DNA of 64,000 nt from Phaeacidiphilus oryzae TH49 (GCF_000744815.1 NZ_JQMQ01000005.1:6467801-6531800), one strand, 5' to 3'; counted from the stretch's first letter, positions 24,879 through 33,502 are shown. The notes: generated by a model not told the origin, from the letters alone. Program-made: numbers and translations.

Positions 24879-24918
24879 TTGACGCTCCTAGGGTCCGTTG
24901 ATATAAACGGTTAGGCCA
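24879..24918 (+). promoter_or_regulatory. Promoter and operator-like site E of the second bicupin operon
   Basis: TTGACG (24879-24884), exactly 17 bp, then TATAAA (24902-24907): one of the best sigma-70 promoters in the window. CGGTTAGGCCA (24908-24918), an 11-bp half of the locus motif, starts directly after the -10 box, at or before the expected transcript start. The leader is about 110 bases. Confidence 0.72.
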
Positions 24919-25027
24919 ATGAAGGGTGACGTGGTCCACGCCACCGGCCGCAGGCCAGCACCGCCGCGCCGCGCGCATTCCACCCGTACGAACCGGAGCC
25001 GGACGGCCCCGGACCAAGGGGAACTTC

Positions 25028-26038
25028 ATGAGCGACAAGAAGCAGGGGCGGGTCTTCCTCCGGGGCATCACCTCCGAGAGCTACGGCCTCAACGAGTTCC
25101 GCCGGCGGCAGCTCGCCGCGGAGCGGGTGCGGGACGACTCGGTGGTGGTGGACGACGCCAAGGTCGGCCACTCCGGGGACTCCGCGCAGTCGCGCACCTG
25201 GTGGCGGATCGGGCCGGGCGACGACCCGTTCCTCACCCAGAGCCTCCAGGTGCACTTCGTCGAACTGCCGCCGCAGAGCTCCAACCACGGCCACGGCCAC
25301 CAGAACGAGGCCGCCTTCTACATCCTGGAGGGCCGCGGCTACGAGATCCACGACGACCAGAGGTACGAGTGGGAGCAGGACGACCTGGTCATCGTCCACA
25401 CCGACTCGGTGCACCGACACTTCAACCCCTATGACAGCACCGCCCGCTGCCTGATCTTCAAGGCCAAGTCGCTGTGGATGTACCTCGGCCTGGTCCAGCA
25501 GGGCCGCAGTGGGCCGATCGAGGACGCGGACCGCTACGGCCCGCGCCAGGACTGGTCGCAGCTGTGGACCCCGGACGTGGAGAAGAAGCGCAAGGTGGTG
25601 AAGTCCGCCGACACCCCGTGGGAGCTCACCCCGCTGGGCAGGGTCCGCACCATGTCCCGCCCCGGCGACGACGTCCGGACGTTCAGTGTGGACACCTACG
25701 TGCTCGACATCCCGGCGGGCAGCCGCTCCGGCCGGCGCTGGCACATGGCCGACGAGGTGCTCTATGTGAAGTCCGGCTCCGGCTACAGCCTCCACTGGCA
25801 GGTGGAGGCGGAGATCGCGGAGAAGTACCACGCCCGCGTCGCACTGGAGCCCACCCGGCACGAGTTCAAGGCCGGCGACACCGTCTATGTCCCGCACAAC
25901 ACCGTGGCCCAGCACTTCTCCGCGGACGGCGAACCGGTCAGCCTGATCTCAGGTCAGAACCGGATCTTCAAGCAGCTCGGCTACGACCGTACGGTCTACC
26001 TGGAGAACGCCCCCGAGTACGACGAGGCCAACGGCTGA
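25028..26038 (+). CDS. Second bicupin protein, possible ring-cleavage dioxygenase
   Basis: 336 residues with two cupin barrels. The first has HGHGHQNEA (HxH...E) and 'VIVHTDSVHRHFN', a complete metal site. The second keeps 'RRWHMADEVLYV' and 'GDTVYVPHNTVAQHF', a weaker site. The size and domain order resemble gentisate/1-hydroxy-2-naphthoate dioxygenases. ATG 25028 has AAGGGG about 7 bp upstream. It is followed closely by a methyltransferase and an MFS carrier in one operon. Its active barrel is the N-terminal one, the reverse of the bicupin at 20530. Confidence 0.82.
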   Translation: MSDKKQGRVFLRGITSESYGLNEFRRRQLAAERVRDDSVVVDDAKVGHSGDSAQSRTWWRIGPGDDPFLTQSLQVHFVELPPQSSNHGHGHQNEAAFYILEGRGYEIHDDQRYEWEQDDLVIVHTDSVHRHFNPYDSTARCLIFKAKSLWMYLGLVQQGRSGPIEDADRYGPRQDWSQLWTPDVEKKRKVVKSADTPWELTPLGRVRTMSRPGDDVRTFSVDTYVLDIPAGSRSGRRWHMADEVLYVKSGSGYSLHWQVEAEIAEKYHARVALEPTRHEFKAGDTVYVPHNTVAQHFSADGEPVSLISGQNRIFKQLGYDRTVYLENAPEYDEANG

Positions 26039-26074
26039 CCCGACCCGCACGAGAAGCACGAGGAGAGCCCGCCC

Positions 26075-26806
26075 ATGCCGGAACAGAGCCGTTCCGCCGC
26101 CGCCGTCTGGTCCGAGCCCGGGTTCGCCGCGGCCTGGGCGGGCGCCGATCCCGCCGGCGAGCACGATCTGCTGGCGCTGCCGCGCCGGATCGCCGCCCGG
26201 CTGATCGCCGCCGAACTCCCCGCCCCGCGGGTGGTGGTGGACATCGCCGCCGGCCCGGGCGGCTTCCTGGAAGTGCTGCTGGACGCCTTTCCGGGGGCGC
26301 GCGGGATCTGGCTGGACGCCTCGGCGCCGATGCGGGAGCTGGCCGGGGAGCGGCTCGCCCGCTTCGGCGACCGGGTCGACTTCCGGCTCGGCGACATGGT
26401 CGATCCGGCCGCCGCCGGCCTCGCCGAGGGCGGCGCCGACGTGGTGCTCAGCTCCCGCGCCAGCCACCACCTCTCCGGCGGGGAGCTGCGCGCCTTCTAC
26501 CGCGGGGCGGCCGCGCTGCTCGCCCCCGGCGGCTGGTTCGCCAACCTCGACCACATCGGCCCGGTCGACGCCTGGGACCGCCGGTACCGGGCGGTGCGGC
26601 GGGCGATGGCCCCGGCCAACCGTCAGGCCGCGCCGCCGCACCACCACGACTATCCGCTGGCCGGCGCCGCCGAGCACCTGGACGCCCTGCGCTCGGCCGG
26701 CGTCCTGGACGCCGACATCGCCTGGAAGGCCTTCTTCACCTGCCTCTTCATCGGCCGCGCGGCCCCGGCGCAGCCCGCCGCCGATCCCACCCGCCCCCAC
26801 CCCTAG
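26075..26806 (+). CDS. Class I SAM-dependent methyltransferase
   Basis: 243 residues. Motif I is 'VVVDIAAGPGGFLEVLLDAF'; the acidic residue after strand 2 is in 'IWLDAS'; 'DFRLGDMVDP' and 'GGWFANLDHIGP' follow. It lies between the second bicupin and the MFS carrier, with 36 and 12 bp gaps. The substrate is unknown. An O-methyltransferase protecting a catechol, or a detoxification step, would suit an aromatic pathway. There is no membrane segment. Confidence 0.82.
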   Translation: MPEQSRSAAAVWSEPGFAAAWAGADPAGEHDLLALPRRIAARLIAAELPAPRVVVDIAAGPGGFLEVLLDAFPGARGIWLDASAPMRELAGERLARFGDRVDFRLGDMVDPAAAGLAEGGADVVLSSRASHHLSGGELRAFYRGAAALLAPGGWFANLDHIGPVDAWDRRYRAVRRAMAPANRQAAPPHHHDYPLAGAAEHLDALRSAGVLDADIAWKAFFTCLFIGRAAPAQPAADPTRPHP

Positions 26807-26818
26807 CCGAGGACCCGC

Positions 26819-28126
26819 ATGACCGACACCTCTCCGAGACCCGCCCGCCAGTCCACGGCTCTCGCCGGCCGCCTGGGGCCGCTGCGCGGCCGGCGGGCGC
26901 AGCGCTGGCTGCACGTCAGCCTGCCGCTGCTGATCGCCTTCTCGGTGGCCCAGCTCAGCAAGTCGTCGATCGGGGTCATCGTCACCGACCCCGGCTTCAG
27001 CCACCGCTTCGGGCTCGACGTCCATCCCGGCTCGGTCGGCTGGCTGACCAGCCTCTTCCTCTACGCCTACGGACTCGCCCTGCTGGGCTGGGGGTTCGTC
27101 CTCAAGCGGCTCGGGCCGCGCACCTCGATGCTGATCGGCACCGCGCTGTGGGTGGTGGCCCTGGCCATCCCGCCGTTCGTGAACTCGCTCGGCGAGCTCT
27201 ATGCCAGCCGTGTCCTGCTGGCCGTCGGCGAGGCCTGCTTCTACCCCGTCGCCCACACCCTGACCGCCCGCTGGTTCCCGATGCACGAGCGGGCCCGGGC
27301 GAACGCCTCCTGGCTCTCCGGCATCTTCGTCGGCTCGGCGCTGGGCAGCTCGCTCACCGCTGCGATGATCTCCGGGGCCGGCTGGCGGGTCACCTTCTTC
27401 GTCCAGGCACTGGTCGCGGCGCTGTTCGCGTTCGGCGTGGTGCTGGCGCTGCTCCAGAACCGGCCGGACGAGGTGAAGGGGGTCAGCGAGGAGGAGCGGC
27501 GGCACATCGAGGCCGGGCGCTTCGAGTCGACGACCGTGATCCCCAAGCGCGGCCCCGACTCGCCGTTCCGCAACTACCGCTACTGGCTGACCATGCTGAT
27601 GTACGTGGGCACCAACGGGCCTTTCTACGGGCTGGTGACGTGGGTGCCGTTGTATCTGCGCAGCGAGCGGCACGTCCAGCTGGGCGACATCGGCCTGGTG
27701 CTGACGGTGGCCAACGTGCTGTCCATCGCGGTGATGCTGGTGGTCGGGCGGCTCTCGGACCGGAAGGTGCGGCGGGCCGGCTGGGCCGCGGTGGGCTTCG
27801 CGATCGAGGGCGTCGGCATTCTGGGGACGGCGCTGTTCGGCAACGCGACCGTGGACAGCGTCTTCATCTTCCTCGGGCTGGCCGGCAACGCCTGGTGCGT
27901 GGTGACCAACTGGTCGCTGCTGCACAGCCTGATGCCGACGCGGCAGGCGGAGAGCTCCAGCAGCCTCTTCTCCTCGCTGACCAACCTGGTGGGCGCGGTG
28001 CTGCCGGCGCTGATGGGCACGCTGCTGACCGCCACCGGCGGGTACACCGCGGGCTTCGTCCTGATGTTCGTCTTCGTGCTGATCTCCCTGGGCTGCTGCC
28101 TGGTGCTGCGGCCGCAGGGGTACTGA
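26819..28126 (+). CDS. MFS transporter, anion/aromatic acid type
   Basis: 435 residues with about 12 membrane segments. The loop 2-3 signature is 'GFVLKRLGPRTSMLIGTALW'; loop 8-9 is 'VVGRLSDRKVRRAGW'. 'RVLLAVGEACFYPVAHTLTARWF' in the fourth and fifth segments is typical of the anion:cation symporter family, which includes phthalate and hydroxybenzoate carriers. Last gene of the bicupin-methyltransferase-MFS operon. It probably imports the aromatic acid substrate by proton symport. A large inverted repeat follows the stop. Confidence 0.88.
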   Translation: MTDTSPRPARQSTALAGRLGPLRGRRAQRWLHVSLPLLIAFSVAQLSKSSIGVIVTDPGFSHRFGLDVHPGSVGWLTSLFLYAYGLALLGWGFVLKRLGPRTSMLIGTALWVVALAIPPFVNSLGELYASRVLLAVGEACFYPVAHTLTARWFPMHERARANASWLSGIFVGSALGSSLTAAMISGAGWRVTFFVQALVAALFAFGVVLALLQNRPDEVKGVSEEERRHIEAGRFESTTVIPKRGPDSPFRNYRYWLTMLMYVGTNGPFYGLVTWVPLYLRSERHVQLGDIGLVLTVANVLSIAVMLVVGRLSDRKVRRAGWAAVGFAIEGVGILGTALFGNATVDSVFIFLGLAGNAWCVVTNWSLLHSLMPTRQAESSSSLFSSLTNLVGAVLPALMGTLLTATGGYTAGFVLMFVFVLISLGCCLVLRPQGY

Positions 28127-28131
28127 GCGAT

Positions 28132-28290
28132 CGTCGGGTGCGGGCGGGTGGGTGGCTGGCCGCGCAGTTCCCCGCGCCCCCGAATCGCAGGCCCTTCGGG
28201 CCGCAATTCCGGGGCGCCCCGGGAGTTGCGCAGCAACTCAAGGGGCGCGGGGAACTGCGCGGCCAGCCACCCACCCGCCCGCACCCGACG
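28132..28290. repeat. 49-bp perfect inverted repeat between convergent genes
   Basis: Arms 28132-28180 and 28242-28290 are exact reverse complements, 49 bp each, with a 61-base loop that itself holds smaller stems (for example GAGTTGC/GCAACTC). The core, including GGGGCGCGGGGAACTGCGCG, is a familiar repeated element of streptomycete genomes. It ends 6 bp before the GntR stop and starts 6 bp after the MFS stop, so it can end transcription from both sides. Confidence 0.9.
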
Positions 28291-28295
28291 TCGGC

Positions 28296-29072
28296 TCAGG
28301 ACTTGCGCTTGCGGCCGCCCCGCGCCGGAGCGGGATGCAGGCGCCGCTCCGTGCGGGACAGGTGGTCGCTCATGATCTGCGACGCCGTCTCCGCGTCCCC
28401 CTCGCGCAGCGCCGCGAGGATCTTCCGGTGCTCGGACAGCCCCCGCCGCCCCATCTCCGGCGCGGTCGCCTGCGCGGTCTCCAGGGACATCAGCAGCGGT
28501 CCGTGGAAGGAGCGGACCAGCAGCTCGAACGCGGAGTTGTGGGTGGCGGCGGCCAGCCGGGTGTGGAACTCGACCGACAGCTCGACGTCGTAGTGGCCGG
28601 CCTTGAGCGCGGCCTCCTGCTCCTCGCAGATCCGCTCCAGATCGGCGAAGTCCTCCTCCTCGGCCGCCTCGGCGAGCACCGGCATGATGCCGACCTCCAG
28701 CACCCTGCGGACCTGCGTCACCTCGCTCGGCGAGACCGAGGAGAGGGTGAGGAGGTCGATGATGCTGGCGCCGACCCGCTCGCTGCTCGGCTGGGTGACG
28801 AAGGCGCCGCCGTGCGCCCCCACCCTGATCTCCACCAGGCCGCTGGCCTCCAGCACCCGCAAGGCCTCGCGCACGGTGACCCGGCTCACGCCGAACCGCT
28901 CGCACATCTCCCGCTCCGGCGGCAGGCGGTCGCCCGGAGTGAGCTGCCCGGAGTGGATGAGGGAGCGCACCTGGTCCACGATCAGCGCCGAGATGCGCCG
29001 GTCGTTCACCGCTGTGAGCAGGCTGCTCGAACGATCGTCCGGCGCCTTGTCGGTCGTCGCTCGACGCGGCAT
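28296..29072 (-). CDS. FadR-type GntR regulator, probable controller of the catabolic locus
   Basis: 258 residues. The winged helix reads 'LIHSGQLTPGDRLPPEREMC...FGVSRVTVREALRVLEASGLV'. The all-helical FCD domain carries candidate metal/ligand residues in 'VEFHTRLAAATHN' and 'EHRKILAALREGD'. The C terminus is basic. ATG 29072 is chosen because the upstream in-frame extension has no ribosome site. It is divergent from an ABC importer operon, and two copies of the 19-bp locus motif lie in between. Such regulators are usually repressors released by a pathway acid. Confidence 0.88.
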   Translation of the reverse strand: MPRRATTDKAPDDRSSSLLTAVNDRRISALIVDQVRSLIHSGQLTPGDRLPPEREMCERFGVSRVTVREALRVLEASGLVEIRVGAHGGAFVTQPSSERVGASIIDLLTLSSVSPSEVTQVRRVLEVGIMPVLAEAAEEEDFADLERICEEQEAALKAGHYDVELSVEFHTRLAAATHNSAFELLVRSFHGPLLMSLETAQATAPEMGRRGLSEHRKILAALREGDAETASQIMSDHLSRTERRLHPAPARGGRKRKS

Positions 29073-29122
29073 GCGAGGGTCCTCTCTGTCCTGACTGACG
29101 GCTGTCCCCAGCCTATCCGATG

Positions 29123-29218
29123 TGGTCATACCAATAGGCCCGCTGCCCCGCCGCCAATCAGCCGCCGGCCCGGAGAAAGTGCCTCCGCAGCCATTGCAAT
29201 GGTCATACCGTCAGTCCA
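29123..29218. promoter_or_regulatory. Operator-like sites F and G between gntR and the ABC operon
   Basis: Site F, TGGTCATACCAATAGGCCC (29123-29141), includes TGGTCATACCA, an ideal FadR-group palindrome of the TNGTNNNACNA form. Site G, TGGTCATACCGTCAGTCCA (29200-29218), lies 30 bp before the binding-protein start. Both begin TGGTCATACC. Together they fit autoregulation of gntR and control of the importer. Confidence 0.72.
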
Positions 29219-29247
29219 GAATGACGTTGATCCTGAGAGGGGCACCC

Positions 29248-30348
29248 ATGCACATCGCACGGAAACTCCGCAGATCCCCCCGCCGCGCGGCCGGCGCACT
29301 GGCCGGGGTGCTGCTGCTGGCGGGGCTCAGCGCCTGCGCCGGCGCGGCCTCCGCCACCGGGGTGGACGCCCGCCCGCAGCCCGCGCGCTCGCCGGCCCAA
29401 CTCCTGCCGGAGGCGCGGAAGGAGGGCTCCGTCGTCTGGTACACCACCTTCGCCGACGACGACGTCAACCACATGATCGCGGCCTTCCAGAAGACCTATC
29501 CGGGAATCCGGGTGAAGGCGCTGCGGCTCAGCGCCGACCAGCTGCCCACCCGGCTGGTCACCGAGCAGCGCGGCGGAAAGTACACCGCCGACGTGATCTC
29601 GGCCGACTGCGAGCCCGTCTACCAGCTGATCAAGGTCGGCACCCTCGCGCCCTACGCCGCTCCGCAGCAGATGGCACTGCCGCCCCAGCTGCGCGATCTA
29701 CCGGACGGTTACCGCAATGTCGTCTACGTCCTCACCAGCACCATCGCCTACAACCCGGAAGCGGTCAGGAAGGCGGGGCTGCAACCGCCGACGTCCCTCC
29801 AGGACCTGACGAAGCCCCAGTGGCGCGGCCGGTTCTCCATCGACCCGAGCGCGATCAACTGGTACGAGAGCCTGATCTCCTCGATGGGCCACGCGGCGGC
29901 ACTGCATCTGGTGGAGGAGCTCGGGAACAACGATCCGCAGCTGGTGGAGAGCCACACCCAGTCGCTCACCCAGGTGCAGAGCGGCGAGCCGGCCGCCTCG
30001 GTGAACGCCTACGGATACAAGGCGTCGGCGCTGTCGAAGAAGACGCCCACCCGGATGGCCTTCAGCAACACCGACCCACTGCCCTCCGCCGCGGCCCTGG
30101 CGGAGCTGGCGAACAGGGCACCGCACCAGGCGGCCGCGGAGCTCTTCCTGGACTGGATCATGTCGCCCGCCGGGCAGCGGATCGTCGTCCAGGTCACCAA
30201 CCACACCGTACTGGGCGAGACCGCGGCCGACGACAAGAGCGTCTGGAACCCGGCGAAGTGGAAGCCGGCCTGGTCCCTCCCGGTCATCACCGCCGACACT
30301 TACAACCGGTACCTGACGGAGTATCAGAAGGCGCTTCACGACGGGTGA
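29248..30348 (+). CDS. ABC transporter substrate-binding lipoprotein (FbpA/PotD-like)
   Basis: 366 residues. The signal peptide is basic (RKLRRSPRRAA) with a hydrophobic core and lipobox LAGLSAC, so it is lipid-anchored outside the membrane. 'EARKEGSVVWYTTFADDDVNHMIAAF' is the start of the family-1 extracellular binding proteins used for Fe3+, polyamines, phosphonates or organic acids. No Tyr pair typical of iron ligands is obvious. ATG 29248 has GAGAGGGG upstream. First gene of the importer operon; probably takes up the locus substrate. Confidence 0.88.
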   Translation: MHIARKLRRSPRRAAGALAGVLLLAGLSACAGAASATGVDARPQPARSPAQLLPEARKEGSVVWYTTFADDDVNHMIAAFQKTYPGIRVKALRLSADQLPTRLVTEQRGGKYTADVISADCEPVYQLIKVGTLAPYAAPQQMALPPQLRDLPDGYRNVVYVLTSTIAYNPEAVRKAGLQPPTSLQDLTKPQWRGRFSIDPSAINWYESLISSMGHAAALHLVEELGNNDPQLVESHTQSLTQVQSGEPAASVNAYGYKASALSKKTPTRMAFSNTDPLPSAAALAELANRAPHQAAAELFLDWIMSPAGQRIVVQVTNHTVLGETAADDKSVWNPAKWKPAWSLPVITADTYNRYLTEYQKALHDG

Positions 30349-30472
30349 CCCGCCCTCGGGCCCGGCCGGCGCCGACCGCCCCCGCCTGGCCGCCACCTCC
30401 GGATCGTCCCCTCAGGACGCCCGCCACTCCCATCCCCGCCGATCCCGGCCGCTCCGCCGATCCCGCCGCTCC

Positions 30473-30508
30473 GCCGATCCCGCCGATCCCGCCGATCCCG
30501 CCGATCCC
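30473..30508 (+). repeat. Tandem 9-bp repeat in the gap before the permease gene
   Basis: Four exact copies of GCCGATCCC, with degenerate copies upstream from about 30430. They fill much of the 177-bp gap between binding-protein and permease genes. The phase of 9 would allow translation, but no supported gene is seen. Confidence 0.75.
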
Positions 30509-30525
30509 GCCAAGGACGGACCCCG

Positions 30526-32319
30526 ATGAGCCTGACCACCAGATCCCGCTCGGCCCCGCCGCCCCCGCCGCCCGTGCCGGAAGCCGCCGCGCCGCGCGTC
30601 CCGCACCGCCGATGGGAGGCACTGCTGGGCTGGTTCCGCGACCCCCGGCACCTCCTGCTGACCGCCGTGGCGATCGTCGTCGCCTATCTGGCGGTGGTGC
30701 CCGCGGCCACCATGGCCGTCGCCAGCCTGCAGTCCTCCTTCCTCTCCGTGGGCCCGGTGCAGTGGACCTTCCGCCACTACGCGGAGACCCTGGGCGACGG
30801 CGACTTCTGGGCGATGGCCGGCAACTCCTTCGTCTACGCCGTCTCGGTCTCCGTCATCTGCACGGTCGTCGGCTTCGCCCTGGCCTGGCTGGTCACCAGG
30901 ACCAACACCCCGGCCAAGTGGTTCGCCCGACTCGCCGCGCTGATCCCGCTGATCGTGCCCGGCATCCTCAACACCGTCGCCTGGGCGCTGCTCTTCGCCC
31001 CGCACACCGGCCTGCTCAACGAGCTCTTCCGGGCGGTCGGCCTGCCCGCCTTCGACATCTACTCACTGCCCGGGATGGTGCTGGTGCAGTCGATGCACGT
31101 GGTGCCGGTGGCCTTCCTGATGGGCAGTGCCGCCTTCGCCACCATGGACTCCTCGCTGGAGGAGGCGGCGCTCAGCTCCGGTGCCCCGCCGCGGCGGGTG
31201 TTCCGGCTGGTGACCGTGCGGATGATCCGGCCCGCCGTGATGTCCGCCGCGCTGCTGATGTTCGTGCAGACCATCTCCACCTTCGAGGTGCCGCAGCTGA
31301 TCGGCGTCCCCGGGCACACCTTCGTCTTCGTCAGCCGGATCTACAAGGCGCTGCAGACCTTCCCCACCGACTACGGCTCGGTCGGCGTGATCGGCATCTT
31401 CATCCTGGTCGTGGCCGGACTGGGACTGTGGCTCTCCCGGCGGGTGGGCGGCGGCGGGGCGGCCACCCAGACCATCAGCGGCAAGGGCTTCCGCCCCGGC
31501 ACCACCGACCTGGGCCGCTGGCGCTGGCTCGGTCTCGCCGCCTCCGTGCTCTTCTTCCTGGTCGCGGTCGCCCTGCCGCTGCTGATGCTGCTCTGGTCCT
31601 CCCTGCTGCCCGGCTACGAACCGCCGTCCGCGTCCGCCCTCCGCCATCTCACCCTGGCCAACTACCGTGCCGTGCTCCACACCCCCGACCTCACCGCCTC
31701 GGTCCGCAACAGCCTGGTCACCGCGTTGATCGCGGGGGCGGTCGTGACCGTCCTCAGTTCGCTGGTCGCCTACGTCACGGTCAAGACCAAGGTGCGCGGC
31801 CGGGCCCTGCTGGACGGGCTGGCCACCGTGCCGATCGCGGTGCCCAGCGTGGTGATGGGCGTCGGCATCCTCTACTGGTACCTCACCGCGCCGATCCGGC
31901 TGCACCTGTACGGGACGCTGGCCATCCTGGTGATCGCCTTCGTCACCATCGGCCTGCCGTACGGGATGCGGTACATCGCCCCGGGAATGGCCCAGATCAA
32001 GGACGAACTGGAGGAGGCCGCCGCGACCAGTGGGGCCACCTGGTGGCGGACCTTCCGCCGGGTGGTGGTGCCGCTGCTGGCGCCCTCGCTGCTCTCCGCC
32101 TTCCTCTACACCGTGATCGTCGCCTTCCGGGAGATCTCCGCGGCGATCTTCCTCTACACCCAGGACACCCAGGTCGTCTCGGTGACGATCTATCAGCAGT
32201 GGTCCAACGGCAGCTATCCGATCGTGGCCGCGCTGGGTGTGCTGATCGTCGTGTTCCTCGCCGTCGTGGTCGGACTGGTCCGGCTGGTCGGCGGCCGGGC
32301 CGGCCTCCAGCGCGGCTGA
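30526..32319 (+). CDS. ABC transporter permease, fused two-domain (FbpB-like)
   Basis: 597 residues with about 12 membrane helices in two homologous halves. The cytoplasmic EAA loops are 'SSLEEAALSSGAPPRRVFRLVTV' in the first half and 'DELEEAAATSGATWWRTFRRVVV' in the second, so one chain replaces two permease subunits, as in FbpB/iron and 2-aminoethylphosphonate-type importers. The N-terminal 27 residues are Pro-rich and cytoplasmic. It lies between the binding lipoprotein and the ATPase genes. Confidence 0.9.
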   Translation: MSLTTRSRSAPPPPPPVPEAAAPRVPHRRWEALLGWFRDPRHLLLTAVAIVVAYLAVVPAATMAVASLQSSFLSVGPVQWTFRHYAETLGDGDFWAMAGNSFVYAVSVSVICTVVGFALAWLVTRTNTPAKWFARLAALIPLIVPGILNTVAWALLFAPHTGLLNELFRAVGLPAFDIYSLPGMVLVQSMHVVPVAFLMGSAAFATMDSSLEEAALSSGAPPRRVFRLVTVRMIRPAVMSAALLMFVQTISTFEVPQLIGVPGHTFVFVSRIYKALQTFPTDYGSVGVIGIFILVVAGLGLWLSRRVGGGGAATQTISGKGFRPGTTDLGRWRWLGLAASVLFFLVAVALPLLMLLWSSLLPGYEPPSASALRHLTLANYRAVLHTPDLTASVRNSLVTALIAGAVVTVLSSLVAYVTVKTKVRGRALLDGLATVPIAVPSVVMGVGILYWYLTAPIRLHLYGTLAILVIAFVTIGLPYGMRYIAPGMAQIKDELEEAAATSGATWWRTFRRVVVPLLAPSLLSAFLYTVIVAFREISAAIFLYTQDTQVVSVTIYQQWSNGSYPIVAALGVLIVVFLAVVVGLVRLVGGRAGLQRG

Positions 32320-32355
32320 CCGACCGGCCCGCCAACGACTCGAAGGGGAGTCTCA

Positions 32356-33453
32356 ATGATCGAGATAAGCGGACTGACCAAGCGCTTCACCGGTAGAGCG
32401 GTGACCAGGAACGCCGTGGACGCCGTGGACCTGTCCATTCCCGAGGGGCGCCTGGTGACCCTCCTCGGCCCGAGCGGCTGCGGCAAGACCACCACCCTGC
32501 GGCTGATCGCCGGTCTGGAGCGGCCGGACAGCGGCGAGATCCGGATCGGCGGCAAGCTGGTCTGCGCCCCCGGCCAGGGCGTGTACGTCGGCGCCCACCA
32601 GCGGCCGATCGGCGTGGTCTTCCAGTCCTACGCGGTGTGGCCGCACATGACCGCCGCGGAGAACGTGATGTTCCCGCTGCGCCAGGGGCAGCGCCGGGTG
32701 CCCGCCGCCGAGGCCAGGCGGAAGGCGATGGCGGCGCTGGACCTGGTCGGTCTCGCCGACCTCGCGGACCGGCCGGCGCCCGCCCTCTCCGGCGGCCAGC
32801 AGCAGCGCGTCTCGCTGGCCCGGGCGCTGGTCAGGGAGCCCGAGGTGCTGCTCCTCGACGAGCCGCTGAGCAACCTCGACAAGGGCCTGCGGGACCGGGT
32901 GCGGGACGAGATCCGCGCCGTCCAGCAGCGGCTCGGCATCACCACCGTCTTCGTCACCCACGACCAGGACGAGGCGCTGGCCGTCTCCGACGAGGTGGTC
33001 GTGATGAACCTCGGCCGGATCGTGGAGCGAGGGGCCGCCCAGGACGTCTACGCCACCCCGCGCGAGGAGTTCACCGCCCGCTTCATGGGGATCTCCAACA
33101 GCCTGCCGGGCGCGGTGATCTCGGTCGCGGACGGGGTGGCCGAGGTCGAGGTGGCGCACGGCAAGCTGAGCTGCCTGGTCTCCGACGGTCTCGGCGCGGG
33201 CGACCGGGTCAACGTCTTCGTCCGCCCGGAGAGCCTCGGCCTCTCCCGCAAGGGCGGTGCGGAGCGCGGGGGCTGGCAGGGCACCGTGGAGTTCTCCATC
33301 TACCACGGCGACTGCTGGGACTACCACGTCCGGGTCGGCGACGACCTCCTCCGCTCCCGCATCTACCGCGCGAAGGCGGGCCTGGCGCACGGCGACCCGG
33401 TGTACGTGGTCCCGGAGGAGGAGTCGGCGATCGCGCTGCCCGCGGGGGCCTGA
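32356..33453 (+). CDS. ABC transporter ATPase (FbpC/PotA-like)
   Basis: 365 residues. Walker A GPSGCGKTT, Q-loop 'VFQSYAVWPHM', signature LSGGQQQR, Walker B VLLLDEP and switch His in 'VFVTHDQDEAL'. The C-terminal TOBE domain runs from about residue 245, with 'VFVRPESLGLS'. It completes the importer with the two preceding genes (36-bp gap). Probably energises uptake of the substrate degraded by the neighbouring enzymes. Confidence 0.92.
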   Translation: MIEISGLTKRFTGRAVTRNAVDAVDLSIPEGRLVTLLGPSGCGKTTTLRLIAGLERPDSGEIRIGGKLVCAPGQGVYVGAHQRPIGVVFQSYAVWPHMTAAENVMFPLRQGQRRVPAAEARRKAMAALDLVGLADLADRPAPALSGGQQQRVSLARALVREPEVLLLDEPLSNLDKGLRDRVRDEIRAVQQRLGITTVFVTHDQDEALAVSDEVVVMNLGRIVERGAAQDVYATPREEFTARFMGISNSLPGAVISVADGVAEVEVAHGKLSCLVSDGLGAGDRVNVFVRPESLGLSRKGGAERGGWQGTVEFSIYHGDCWDYHVRVGDDLLRSRIYRAKAGLAHGDPVYVVPEEESAIALPAGA

Positions 33454-33502
33454 CGAGGGCCGGCCCAGGACCGGACCGCGCGGCGGGTTCTAAGCTGCTG
33501 GT

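Noticed and set aside
28146-28375. Short frames of similar sequence on both strands within the 49-bp inverted repeat
   Set aside because: They arise from the symmetry of the repeat and have no start signals.
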